This document shows positions 1-8,013 of a stretch of DNA of 64,000 nt, piece by piece. The notes beneath the pieces were generated by a model. The model worked only from the letters and a program-made list of their open reading frames with translations. It made no database searches and was not told the DNA's origin. The stretch's first letter is position 1. Every line of letters begins with the position of its first letter. This DNA is from an uncultured Treponema sp. (GTDB taxonomy: Bacteria; Spirochaetota; Spirochaetia; Treponematales; Treponemataceae), in NCBI GenBank assembly GCA_900319625.1, contig ONPD01000001.1, forward strand, positions 310,001 through 374,000, given 5' to 3'. Position numbers and translations under genes: made by a program.

Positions 1-633
1 AACGGTTTTATCCAGGCGTTCCAGAGTGAGGGGGGTAAAGCCTGCATTTGTTTTACCGCTGTTTTTGAGCTTCTGGCGGAAAAGGTGATAGCAGATAATC
101 TGAACGGCATGAGAGAGATTGAGGGAACCGAATTCCTGTGATGATGGAATGGCGACTCCTAAAGTGCACATGTCCAGCTGATCATCTGTAAGGCCCGTTC
201 TTTCGTTGCCGAAAATTACAGCGACTTTGCCGCCTTTTGCGTCCCCTTCCACTTTGCTGTCTGCATAATCCTCCGGCGAGCCGTCAGGCGAGGAATCATC
301 TTCATCGATTCCAGTAATCATATCGGCCTGTTCTGCAAACTCTTCGGGAAGTAGAAGCTTTCCCTTGCGGTTCTTTCCCCGGCGGCGGGTTGTACCTGCG
401 CTAAGGGAGCAGTCGGCGGTGGCGGCATTTATATCTTCGTAAAAGCCGGCCTGGTCAAAAATGTAGGCGGCGTGAATGGCCAGGGTGTGGACTTTTTCCA
501 TGTCGTAATCTTCGCGGCGGCCGACAATGCGCAGTTCCTTTATGTCGTTGTTGGCCATTGCGCGGCAGGCAGCACCTATGTTTCTTGGCTCATCAGGATG
601 ATCAAGAATGATGACAATTTTCTTCAAATTCAT
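1..633 (-). CDS. TrmJ-like SPOUT RNA methyltransferase (partial, C-terminus cut)
   Basis: A SpoU/TrmH-family 2'-O-ribose methyltransferase acting on RNA with S-adenosylmethionine; the TrmJ branch methylates tRNA position 32. The chain starts at the ATG at 631-633 and stays open for 211 codons to the window edge. The three SPOUT knot motifs are visible: an early N-I-G-A-A-C-R-A-M motif (residues about 16-24), VIFGNERTGL (motif 2) and SSQEFGSLNLSHAVQ (motif 3). An insert rich in Asp, Glu and Lys lies between motifs 1 and 2, where TrmJ proteins vary. It is divergent from the phosphatase gene, with about 60 bp between. Family assignment is firm; the exact substrate is inferred. Confidence 0.88.
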   Translation of the reverse strand, partial: MNLKKIVIILDHPDEPRNIGAACRAMANNDIKELRIVGRREDYDMEKVHTLAIHAAYIFDQAGFYEDINAATADCSLSAGTTRRRGKNRKGKLLLPEEFAEQADMITGIDEDDSSPDGSPEDYADSKVEGDAKGGKVAVIFGNERTGLTDDQLDMCTLGVAIPSSQEFGSLNLSHAVQIICYHLFRQKLKNSGKTNAGFTPLTLERLDKTV

Positions 634-692
634 AAGTCTATTCTATATTAATTTCTATTTTTTTTCACAAAGTTATGTTAAAATTATAGGGT

Positions 693-2012
693 ATGAAATT
701 TGGTGTTTTACGCAAAAAGCAAAAAGTTCTTTCTGCTCACGACCGGGCCACAATGGTTGCATTTTTTGCCTGCTTTTTTGCGTTTTTATACCATGCTGCT
801 GCTTTTGTTACCTTCGGTATCCTCAGGATTTATCCGCTTTTTATTTCCAATATTTTCAGCGTTTCCCTTTTTCTGGGACTTTGTATTTTAATTCCAAAGG
901 CAAAAAGCTACGTTTTGATGTACACAATGGCTTCCATAGAAGTTATTTATCATCAGATTATGGCGGAATACCTGCTGGGCTCCTATACCTGCTTTCATTA
1001 TTTTATTTTTCTTCTTGGTCTCTTGCCCTTTCTTGTCTTTGAGGATGATTTTAAGTATTCGATTCCTTTTACAATTATCACTACGGCGATTTTTCTTGTT
1101 CTCTGTGGTATAAATTTTAAGAGCCGATTTATTCTGAGTCCGGATATTCTTTTTGCCTTCAGAATGGTAAATACCTTTGTCGGCTTTTTGATGATTGTAA
1201 TCGTTCTTTTTGTCTACATTATAGTCGTCTACCATTTTGAAAGGGAACTGAAAAGTCATAACGATAACCTGGAAAACGAAATCCGTCTTGCGGCTTTTAT
1301 CCAGCAGAATTTCTACAGGCACGATAATCTCAAGTTTGACGGCTGGGATCTGGCTTATTACAGTCGTCCTCTGGCAGGTGTTTCGGGCGACCTTTATGAT
1401 TTTTATGAAACAAAAAACGGAACTGAGGGTCTTGGAATTTTTGATGTTTCGGGGCACGGAATTTCTTCCGGTCTGGTTACAATGCTTGTAAAAAATATTA
1501 TCCAGCAGGAATTTTCTTTACAGGAAGATAATGAGCTCTGGGAAATCGTAAATACAATCAATGAGCGTGTAATTGCTGAAAAAGGTAAGATTCAGAATTA
1601 TATGACGGGAATTCTTATCAGAATAAGCAAAAATACGCTGGAGCTTGTAAATGCAGGCCACCCCTATCCGATTGTATATCGAAAAAATCCGGGAAAATGT
1701 ACGGTTCTGGAGAGGGCGTCGGAGTTTGCAGGGGGAACGATCGGAATTGCAGGCTTTCCAACCTTCTTTTATTCACAGTTTGTAGATTTCAGTGAGGGTG
1801 ATGAAATAATTCTCTTTACGGACGGAATTTCTGATATTGCGGATTCTGACGGAAAGCGTTTTATTGCAACAAAGCTTCCTGAAATAATCGAAGAGAATTC
1901 AAATCTTCCTTCCGGCGATCAGGTTAAGCTTATTACAAGGGCCCTCAAGGAATTCCAGGAAGGAAAAGAAATTACAGATGATATGACAGTTATCATCTTA
2001 AAGCGAAGATAA
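693..2012 (+). CDS. Membrane-anchored PP2C/SpoIIE-family serine phosphatase
   Basis: 439 residues. The N-terminal half (about 20-185) is a run of roughly six hydrophobic segments, followed by a short helical linker and a PPM/SpoIIE phosphatase domain. Metal-binding motifs are intact: SGDLYDFYE (about 230), FDVSGHG (about 250), NAGHPYP, ILFTDGISDI (about 372) and DDMTVIILK near the C-terminus. Such RsbU-like enzymes dephosphorylate STAS-domain anti-sigma antagonists, so the STAS protein at 17087 is a possible but unproven partner. The membrane half presumably senses an unknown signal. It converges with the P-II gene, the two stops being 1 bp apart, so there is no room for a separate terminator. 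Confidence 0.88.
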   Translation: MKFGVLRKKQKVLSAHDRATMVAFFACFFAFLYHAAAFVTFGILRIYPLFISNIFSVSLFLGLCILIPKAKSYVLMYTMASIEVIYHQIMAEYLLGSYTCFHYFIFLLGLLPFLVFEDDFKYSIPFTIITTAIFLVLCGINFKSRFILSPDILFAFRMVNTFVGFLMIVIVLFVYIIVVYHFERELKSHNDNLENEIRLAAFIQQNFYRHDNLKFDGWDLAYYSRPLAGVSGDLYDFYETKNGTEGLGIFDVSGHGISSGLVTMLVKNIIQQEFSLQEDNELWEIVNTINERVIAEKGKIQNYMTGILIRISKNTLELVNAGHPYPIVYRKNPGKCTVLERASEFAGGTIGIAGFPTFFYSQFVDFSEGDEIILFTDGISDIADSDGKRFIATKLPEIIEENSNLPSGDQVKLITRALKEFQEGKEITDDMTVIILKRR

Positions 2013-2013
2013 G

Positions 2014-2724
2014 CTATTCTTTTTTTCCAAGTAAAGTAAATCCGTGGGCCTCGTTACAGAAGATAACTCCGCTGCCGGCTTTCTGCATGCATGGAAGATC
2101 TTTAATAGCCTGAACAATCTGCTCGCATTTTTCACCCGGAACAACAATAATCAGAAGGTCTTTTTCCGGCACAATTTCCATGCCCAGGAATTTTGCGTCC
2201 CCTTCCTTAGCCGTTCCACGTGCGCTTATGATAGTTCCGCCACCGGCTCCGGCCTTTCTTGCCGCTGCCATTGCGTCATCCGCATAGCCCTTGTTTACAA
2301 TTACGCTTATCATCTGATATGAATCGTTTTTTTCTGCCATAGTATCTCCTGTGTTTGTGATAGTGCCGCCTGCCGGGGAAGGTGCCCCCCGCCTTATGCC
2401 AGTGCCCCCTGCCGCTGCAGGTGCCCCGGCTCCCGCCTTTATAAAATCCATCAAATCTACCGAAAACATTACGCCAAAGCTTTTCTTTTTCTGCCCTGTC
2501 TGCAAAAGGATTTCGTCACAAACCGCCTGATGAATTGATTCGTCAACGATAACGTAGGCTATATCCTTGGAGGTGTCGCCCAGTCCCAGCAGCTGGATTA
2601 TGTTATTCTGGGCAGTACCACGTGCCATTATGACAGTTCCGCCTCCGGCCCCCCTGCTGGCCGCCGCCGAAGTAATCAATTCTCCGCAATCATGGGGAAC
2701 AATGCTTATTATCAGTTTGTACAC
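2014..2724 (-). CDS. Tandem P-II-like regulator (two GlnB-type modules in one frame)
   Basis: 236 residues made of two P-II-like modules (about 1-100 and 129-236), each with the G-A-G-G-G-T-x-I-x-A-R-G-T-A motif that marks the P-II turn before the T-loop. P-II proteins bind ATP/ADP and 2-oxoglutarate and control transporters and enzymes. The start is GTG at 2724 with an AGGAGG site 6 bases upstream that overlaps the end of the DUF1538 gene, so the two are translationally linked. The 28-residue linker is Gly/Ala/Pro-rich and is encoded by GC-rich repeats at 2362-2388 and 2401-2427. The second module has its own AGGAG and ATG (2338-2340). It may thus be two proteins, or a fusion plus a short form. 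Partner is inferred to be the DUF1538 membrane protein. Confidence 0.85.
   Translation of the reverse strand: MYKLIISIVPHDCGELITSAAASRGAGGGTVIMARGTAQNNIIQLLGLGDTSKDIAYVIVDESIHQAVCDEILLQTGQKKKSFGVMFSVDLMDFIKAGAGAPAAAGGTGIRRGAPSPAGGTITNTGDTMAEKNDSYQMISVIVNKGYADDAMAAARKAGAGGGTIISARGTAKEGDAKFLGMEIVPEKDLLIIVVPGEKCEQIVQAIKDLPCMQKAGSGVIFCNEAHGFTLLGKKE
2338..2357 (-). promoter_or_regulatory. Internal ribosome binding site and ATG for the second P-II module
   Basis: On the minus strand CACAGGAG is followed five bases later by ATG (2340-2338), exactly where the second P-II module begins. This would give a 108-residue single P-II protein (2014-2340), the normal P-II length. It suggests that the second module was, or still is, an independent gene. 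Confidence 0.7.
2362..2427. repeat. Two copies of a 27-bp GC-rich repeat inside the P-II coding region
   Basis: Copies at 2362-2388 and 2401-2427, read on the plus strand, both begin AGTGCC, contain CCTGCCG and end GGTGCCCC, with about five differences. A related element lies at 25010-25032 and shares the 14-mer AGTGCCCCCTGCCG. Here the repeat is translated as a Gly/Ala/Pro/Thr linker between the two P-II modules. Confidence 0.75.
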
Positions 2725-2725
2725 C

Positions 2726-4315
2726 TTATTCCTCCTTTTCCACTTTTGACGATTTTATCTTAAAAATAATTCCCATTATCTGAATGGCAATCAAAGGCAT
2801 CATGGCAACCAGGGCAATCACGCCGAAGGAATCCGAAGCGCCCGAAGCCCCGCTGGAAGCCCCGATAGTAAATGACAATACGAATGTCGAGGTAAGAGGC
2901 CCCGACGCAACGCCGCCCGAGTCAAAGGCAATGCCCGTAAAAAGTCCCGGCGAAAAAATCATCAGCAGGAAGGCAAGGGCATAGCCAGGCAGCAGAACCA
3001 TCCTCAAGTCAAAGCCCCAGACCGCACGGCACATAGAAATTGCAATCGCAATCGCCGTTCCAACCGACAGAAAGACCAGCAGCATTTTTCGCTTAATCGT
3101 ACCGCCCGAAACCTGCTCAACCTGCTCGCTCAAAACCCAGACCGCAGGCTCCGCACAGACAATAATGGCCCCCAAGACAAGCCCTGTAAAAATCAAAAGT
3201 GTCATCCAGCCGGCTCCTGCGTTCAGGGCCTTTTCTCCCAGCTGCTGTCCCAGCAGGGCCCCGGCCTCAGAAAATCCGCCGTGCACCCCGGTAAGAAAAA
3301 TCAAAAGTCCAAAAAAAGCGTAAACAAAACCGATTATAATTCTTGTGACCTGGCGCCCCGTCATCTTCAAAAGCCAGACCTGAAAAACAATAAAAAGCCC
3401 GATCAGCGGCGCAATCGAAAGCACCACCTCATGAAAAATTTCAGACAATACTTGTGAAAAAGGCCCGAAGATTGCCCCCAGATAAGATGAAACAAGTCCG
3501 GCTGCATTCACAGAACTTTGCGCTTGTGCTGCTGCCTCCACACCACTTTCAGCAATCTGGGCAGCCGCACTTGCGGTCTCCTCCAAAAGCCTTTCGTCTT
3601 CAAGAGCCGCAATTAAACTTGAGTCTGCCGGTGAAAAAGAAAGAATTGCGTAAATCAGAACTGCAATCACCGGTCCAATCGATGCAATGCCCGTAAGACC
3701 AAAGCTGGAGTTTTCGTCCTTTGCCGCCATAACACGGGCAACACCAATACCAAGTGACATAATAAAGGGAACGGTCATAGGGCCTGTAGTGGCACCGCCG
3801 GAATCAAAGGCGATGCCCAGGAAGGCAGGGGGAACAAAAACTGTAACTGCAAAAAGGACTGCGTAGGAAATAAAAAGGGTAAGTTTAAGGCTGAGATTTA
3901 ACACCGTGCGTAAAAGTCCTGCCATAATAAAAAAGCCGACACCGCCTGCAATTGCAAAGGTAAAGGCAGTTTTATTTACAAAAGAAAATACGCTTTTTAC
4001 CTGGTCAGCGAAAACCTGAATGTCAGGCTCAGCCGCGGTAACGATAAAGCCAATAACAAAGGCTGTTACAAGCAGCAGGGGAAGGCTCTTTTTGTTGGTA
4101 AGGGCGGCACCACTTCTTTCTCCCATAGGCTGGATGCTCAAATCCACACCAAGAAGAAAAAGCGTCAGCCCGAAAATCAGAATCAGACCGCTTATTACAA
4201 AGCGAACCAGAAAGATTTTTTCAAGAGGAGCTGCAGTTAAGCCCAGAAACAGCACAATCAGAATAACCGGGAGAACAGAAACGGCTGTTTCCTTGAATTT
4301 TAATAAAATATTCAT
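2726..4315 (-). CDS. DUF1538 family membrane protein, duplicated domain
   Basis: 529 residues, almost wholly hydrophobic, with two homologous halves. Each half carries the same signature: GIAFDSGGATTGPMT (about 167) and GIAFDSGGVASGPLT (about 459), plus an A-E-P motif (about 93 and 385). That pattern is the DUF1538 family, predicted transporters or channels of unknown substrate. An Ala/Gln-rich loop (about 235-270) joins the halves. The next gene, 1 bp away, encodes the double P-II protein, and P-II/DUF1538 pairing is seen elsewhere in bacteria; P-II control of the channel is therefore the likely theme. The substrate cannot be read from the sequence. Confidence 0.85.
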   Translation of the reverse strand: MNILLKFKETAVSVLPVILIVLFLGLTAAPLEKIFLVRFVISGLILIFGLTLFLLGVDLSIQPMGERSGAALTNKKSLPLLLVTAFVIGFIVTAAEPDIQVFADQVKSVFSFVNKTAFTFAIAGGVGFFIMAGLLRTVLNLSLKLTLFISYAVLFAVTVFVPPAFLGIAFDSGGATTGPMTVPFIMSLGIGVARVMAAKDENSSFGLTGIASIGPVIAVLIYAILSFSPADSSLIAALEDERLLEETASAAAQIAESGVEAAAQAQSSVNAAGLVSSYLGAIFGPFSQVLSEIFHEVVLSIAPLIGLFIVFQVWLLKMTGRQVTRIIIGFVYAFFGLLIFLTGVHGGFSEAGALLGQQLGEKALNAGAGWMTLLIFTGLVLGAIIVCAEPAVWVLSEQVEQVSGGTIKRKMLLVFLSVGTAIAIAISMCRAVWGFDLRMVLLPGYALAFLLMIFSPGLFTGIAFDSGGVASGPLTSTFVLSFTIGASSGASGASDSFGVIALVAMMPLIAIQIMGIIFKIKSSKVEKEE

Positions 4316-4335
4316 CTATTAATATAAATAATAAA

Positions 4336-5520
4336 CTAAATCAGCTTGATAAGCTCCAGAATAAGTTTTGCGCTTTCTTCTGCGGCGCTGTCCTCATTAA
4401 ATTTGTATTTGCTTTCGCCTCTTTCGCTGTCATCAGCCATATCACTCATACAGCGGATGATTACAAAAGGAACCTTGTTCAAAGTGCAGGCGTGGGCAAT
4501 TGCGGCACCTTCCATTTCAACGCAAAGCGGAGCGAAGGTTGTTTTAATGCGGTTTTTGGCGGCGCTGTCAGAAATAAACTGGTCGCCCGAAGCAATTCTT
4601 CCTTTCAGGATTTTGTGCTCTTTTGAAGCTTCTGTGTTTGCAAAGGCTTTTACAGCGGCTTCTGCAAGATTGTCGTCTGCCTTGAAAGTTTCCGGCATTC
4701 CCGGAATCTGGCCTGGTTTATAGCCGAAGATTTCAACATCAACGTCGTGGTAAAGGGCCTCGGTAGAAGCAACAAAGTCAAACATATTTAATCCGCCGCC
4801 GGTTGCTCCCGCAATTCCTGTATTTATGATTTTAGAAGCTCCAAATTTAAGGGCAAGAGCCTGAGCGCACAAGGCAGCGTTTACTTTTCCAACACCGCTT
4901 TTTACGATAATAAGATTTTTTCCGCTGATAGTACCTTCGTAAAAAGTAAGACCGGCATATTCAGTCTGAGAGGGATTTTCCAGCTTTGAACGGAGCATTT
5001 TTACTTCAGTTTCCATTGCTCCGATAATTCCGATTTTATTCATTTTTATCTCCTTTTTGCGACCGGCAGTCTGTGCAGGTTCAGCTATATAGCAAAGCGT
5101 TACAAAAAATGCCAGCAGCACTTTTGCAGCTTTACTTACTTTTGTTTTTTTTTTAAGAGTTTTATAGTGTTCCAGAGTTGTATCAAGAAGCTTTGAAGTC
5201 AAATCAAATTTTGTTACTATAAAATACATTGTGTATTTGTAGGCAAAAAATCCCAGAACAAGGCCTACGAAGAAAAGTCCGAAGAAGGAAAGCTGAAGGA
5301 TGGTAGGACCAACTTCAATCTTATTCAAATCAAAAACCTTAAACATAAGCATAAGGTCTGCAAAAAGCAGGGCAGCCAGGATAACCAGAGTTTCAACAAT
5401 CTGAATTACAGTGGAGCAGAGAACGAAAATTGTTGAATTTCTCTTTTTTACCTGAAATTCAATTTTATCCTTTTTGCGGCGTTCAAGTTCTTCCGGTGAA
5501 AAATCTGCATTTTCTATCAT
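4336..5520 (-). CDS. mtnN: MTA/SAH nucleosidase, read in frame with an upstream membrane protein
   Basis: The open frame encodes 394 residues. Residues 160-394 are a complete 5'-methylthioadenosine/S-adenosylhomocysteine nucleosidase, which cleaves adenine from MTA and SAH in methionine salvage. It begins MNKIGIIGAMETEV with the catalytic Glu, and has the VEMEGAAIAH and MSD motifs carrying the second Glu and the catalytic Asp. Residues 1-125 are a small membrane protein. The enzyme has its own AGGAG and ATG at 5043, and the stretch between (5044-5138) resembles an intergenic repeat seen at 54087-54179. The fusion depends on a run of ten A at 5145-5154; one A more or fewer gives a stop within eight codons. 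Two separate genes are more likely than a true fusion enzyme. Confidence 0.85.
   Translation of the reverse strand: MIENADFSPEELERRKKDKIEFQVKKRNSTIFVLCSTVIQIVETLVILAALLFADLMLMFKVFDLNKIEVGPTILQLSFFGLFFVGLVLGFFAYKYTMYFIVTKFDLTSKLLDTTLEHYKTLKKKTKVSKAAKVLLAFFVTLCYIAEPAQTAGRKKEIKMNKIGIIGAMETEVKMLRSKLENPSQTEYAGLTFYEGTISGKNLIIVKSGVGKVNAALCAQALALKFGASKIINTGIAGATGGGLNMFDFVASTEALYHDVDVEIFGYKPGQIPGMPETFKADDNLAEAAVKAFANTEASKEHKILKGRIASGDQFISDSAAKNRIKTTFAPLCVEMEGAAIAHACTLNKVPFVIIRCMSDMADDSERGESKYKFNEDSAAEESAKLILELIKLI
5041..5058 (-). promoter_or_regulatory. Ribosome binding site and likely true start of MTA/SAH nucleosidase
   Basis: On the minus strand AAAAAGGAG is followed by ATAAAA and ATG (5043-5041). 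The ATG matches the usual N-terminus of the family. From here the enzyme is 235 residues, close to the family norm of about 230. Confidence 0.8.
5088..5134 (-). repeat. Hairpin repeat copy A (TAAAGC ... AACGCTTTGCTATA)
   Basis: Minus-strand copy of an intergenic hairpin family. It starts TAAAGCTG, has an AAAA/TTTTTT-flanked stem and ends TAACGCTTTGCTATA, a 15-mer shared exactly with copy B at 54121-54135. Like copy B it lies just before the ribosome binding site of the next gene. It is currently inside an open frame. Confidence 0.7.
5136..5520 (-). CDS. Hypothetical small membrane protein (probable ancestral gene end at the A-run)
   Basis: About 125 residues: a charged N-terminus, two strong membrane segments (about 30-55 and 73-100) and a Lys-rich tail. 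I do not recognise the family. The frame runs on into the nucleosidase, but just past the A10 run (5145-5154) both other frames meet TAA at once (5138-5136 and 5134-5132), which fits a protein that normally ends in Lys residues there. The ATG at 5520 follows lspA-side sequence by 12 bp, so it belongs to the leftward lspA operon. The end position given assumes a one-base-shorter A-run. Confidence 0.5.
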
Positions 5521-5532
5521 AAATTACCTCGT

Positions 5533-6051
5533 CTAATCTATTTGCTTTTTTTTAGCTGTGATTATAAATGAAATAAAAAGAAGGATTCCGCATACAACTA
5601 CAGCGGCATCGGCAACGTTGAAAGTTGGCCAGCGCTGAAGTCCGAAAAGTCCGTAGAATTTTACATCAATAAAATCTACAACACCTTCTGAACGGAAAAT
5701 TCTGTCTATAATATTTCCAAGACCGCCGCCGACAATTCCCATAATCGCCCATCTCTGCAGCTGGTTAAAATCCTTGTTACGGAAGTAAATAGAAATAACA
5801 AGAATTACGACGACAAGGGGCATTAAAGAAAAGGCCACTTGCCTGATTGAATGTGCCCAGCCGGCTCCAAAGCTGAAGGCAACGCCTGTGTTTGAAACGT
5901 GGATAATCCTCAGAAAATCACCGAAAAACTGGGCTCCGATTGTGTAAGGGGGAATATAGCTTACAATAAGAGCCTTGGTAATCTGGTCTGCAAGAATCAC
6001 AAAAAGCGCAAGGCTTAGAGGAATCACTTTATTTTTCATTTCATTTGTCAT
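5533..6051 (-). CDS. lspA: Lipoprotein signal peptidase (SPase II)
   Basis: Inner-membrane aspartic protease that removes the signal peptide of prolipoproteins after lipid attachment. At 172 residues it has normal length, with four membrane segments. Both catalytic Asp motifs are present: GNIIDR (Asp about 116) and FNVADA (Asp about 148), with the conserved DQITK near the N-terminus and NTGVAFS. It lies in a leftward series with the NIF3 gene upstream (18 bp) and the small membrane protein downstream (12 bp). Targets in this window include the ChvE-type binding protein and the glucosaminidase lipoprotein. Confidence 0.96.
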   Translation of the reverse strand: MTNEMKNKVIPLSLALFVILADQITKALIVSYIPPYTIGAQFFGDFLRIIHVSNTGVAFSFGAGWAHSIRQVAFSLMPLVVVILVISIYFRNKDFNQLQRWAIMGIVGGGLGNIIDRIFRSEGVVDFIDVKFYGLFGLQRWPTFNVADAAVVVCGILLFISFIITAKKKQID

Positions 6052-6069
6052 ATTTTTAATTTAACCTCT

Positions 6070-6837
6070 CTAAAGCATTGTCGGCAAGTCAATAAATACA
6101 CATTCAATGCCCTTTTCTTTTTCTAATTTTTCTTTTACAAGATTTACGCCCAGAGTTTCTGTCTGATAGTGGCCGCCGCAAATCATATTCATGCCGCATT
6201 CTTCAACATAGTGATAAAGCTCATGGCTTGCTTCACCTGTAATGTAGGCATCAAGGCCAAGCTCAATAGCCTGTTCTACGTCTTCAGTTGCCCCGCCGGA
6301 AATTATTCCAACCGTGCGGATTTCTTTTTTCCCGAATGGAAGAATTGCCAGCGGTTTTTCTCTGGGTGCCAGAACTTTTTCAGTCACTTCTTCTATTGTA
6401 AGGGTAGCAGGCAGAATTCCCCTAACTCCGATTGTCATCCCTCGCCATTCGCCAAAGTTTTCCAGGTTTGTCAGTCCCAGACGTGCCGCAAGGCCTGCAT
6501 TGTTTCCGTATGGAATGTTGGCGTCCAGGGGTAAGTGGTAGGCAATCAGGGCCAGGTCATTGTTTATAAAGGTAGAAATCCTTTTGTAAAAGCTTCCGGT
6601 AATTGTTTCGCAGCCGCCCCAGAAAAGTCCGTGATGAACAAAAAGCGCGTCGCAGCCCTTTTCTGCGGCAAGACGGGCTGTAGCCTGGCAGGCATCGACC
6701 GCAAAGGCAACTTTTTTTATCTCTTTGCTGTCCGGCTCCCTGTTTTGAATTTGAATTCCGTTTCTCGACGGGTCGGCAGGAAAATTTTCTTTTTTCAAAA
6801 AATCATTAAAATAATCATTCAGCTGATTCAGTGTCAT
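6070..6837 (-). CDS. NIF3/YbgI-family dinuclear metal-centre protein
   Basis: 255 residues, the usual length. Motifs that hold the two metal ions are visible: FVHHGLFWG near residue 65, YHLPLD near 98, and GGHYQTETLGV near the C-terminus. Proteins of this family form toroidal hexamers; some have been linked to GTP cyclohydrolase type I activity, but the role here is unknown. The ATG at 6837 lies inside the end of the upstream gene (23-bp overlap), so the two are likely co-translated, and lspA follows 18 bp on. Confidence 0.9.
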   Translation of the reverse strand: MTLNQLNDYFNDFLKKENFPADPSRNGIQIQNREPDSKEIKKVAFAVDACQATARLAAEKGCDALFVHHGLFWGGCETITGSFYKRISTFINNDLALIAYHLPLDANIPYGNNAGLAARLGLTNLENFGEWRGMTIGVRGILPATLTIEEVTEKVLAPREKPLAILPFGKKEIRTVGIISGGATEDVEQAIELGLDAYITGEASHELYHYVEECGMNMICGGHYQTETLGVNLVKEKLEKEKGIECVFIDLPTML

Positions 6838-7903
6838 CTGCTTCCTCCACTTTTTCCGTCATTGCTTTCAAAATGGAAAGACTTTCATTTACTGCCGCGT
6901 CTGTATGAAAGCCTGTTTTATCGCGGTCAATCTTAAGAATAGTTGCCAGAAGGGGATCTGTCTGGGCAATAAAACCGTAACCCTTGCTCTGATATTCCTT
7001 AAGCTGGTTCATATAAAGAATTCCTGCAATCTGGTCCGGATGAGCTTTTCTGAAATCACTTACGGCAGTGTCGGCCATAAAATCACTCATAATAATGTAT
7101 TTCTGCTCCGGATTATCAGCAAAATTTTTATCCAGGATGTCGAAAAGAGCCTTGCATTCCAGAGAAGAATTGTAGGTATAAAATTCAGTCTGAGATTGGA
7201 ACTTAAAGGGGTTTAGAAGGCTTGAAATCACCATTCCAAAGCGGCGGAGTACACGCGTATCACAGGGATTGTGCAGCCAGAGGCAGTCCTTTGTGTTGAT
7301 GTCTGCACTTATGATAGTAAAGCCCTTTTCTGCAAGCTTTAAAAGATAAGGTATATAATGGTAGGTTTCTGCACGTTTATCCGGGAAAAATACGATTACC
7401 GGGAGATTTTCATTTTTAATTTCCGGTGTAAAAAAACTGAGCTGGATATTTGTCTTTTGCAGAGAGCCTGCCTTTTCAAAACCGGAACGGAAGCTGCCGG
7501 TGTAACGTTCCCTGCTCATAGTAACGTTTGTTGTTGAATTATTTACTCTTCGCTGGATGAGAGGGGTAGAAGGGGCAAAGTAAATCAAAAAGCCCAGACA
7601 TAAAATACATACAAGACAAGTAGAAATCGCCCAGATATACATCAAGGGACTGTAATGGTCAACGTAAAGTCGTTCAAAATAGCGGTAAAGGGCATGGAAG
7701 TTTGAAAACAGAACCAGAATGCTCAAAATCAGGGCAGTTCCTGTAAAAATATCAAAGCCCCAGGAAAAAATCTGGAAAACTGAAAGAAGAACTGCCAGAG
7801 GAGCAAGAAGTACTACGGAATCTTTTCGGGATTCAACAAAAAATACGCGGCTGTTAGTTATTAATAGAAGCAAAAAAATCAGAAATTCACCCGAAACTTT
7901 CAT
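6815..7903 (-). CDS. Membrane protein with alpha/beta-hydrolase-like C-terminal domain
   Basis: 362 residues. About four membrane segments fill residues 1-110, followed by a soluble domain. The stretch around PVIVFFPDKRAETYHYIPYL and GFTIISADI resembles the opening strands of alpha/beta hydrolases of the PAF-acetylhydrolase type. The expected nucleophile elbow is replaced by a segment reading IIMSDFMADT, lacking the usual glycines, so catalytic activity is doubtful. No specific function is recognised. It is first in the leftward operon leading to NIF3 and lspA, and divergent from the 7TM-PAS gene, with about 110 bp between the starts. Confidence 0.6.
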   Translation of the reverse strand: MKVSGEFLIFLLLLITNSRVFFVESRKDSVVLLAPLAVLLSVFQIFSWGFDIFTGTALILSILVLFSNFHALYRYFERLYVDHYSPLMYIWAISTCLVCILCLGFLIYFAPSTPLIQRRVNNSTTNVTMSRERYTGSFRSGFEKAGSLQKTNIQLSFFTPEIKNENLPVIVFFPDKRAETYHYIPYLLKLAEKGFTIISADINTKDCLWLHNPCDTRVLRRFGMVISSLLNPFKFQSQTEFYTYNSSLECKALFDILDKNFADNPEQKYIIMSDFMADTAVSDFRKAHPDQIAGILYMNQLKEYQSKGYGFIAQTDPLLATILKIDRDKTGFHTDAAVNESLSILKAMTEKVEEADDTESAE

Positions 7904-8013
7904 ACTGTAATTTTATTATAAAAACGCGAAATAGACTATAAGAAATGAGGTTATGAGCTCTAGACTTAGTATTTTTTTGCCATTAATATCATAATAAAAA
8001 AAGGAGAAAAAAG

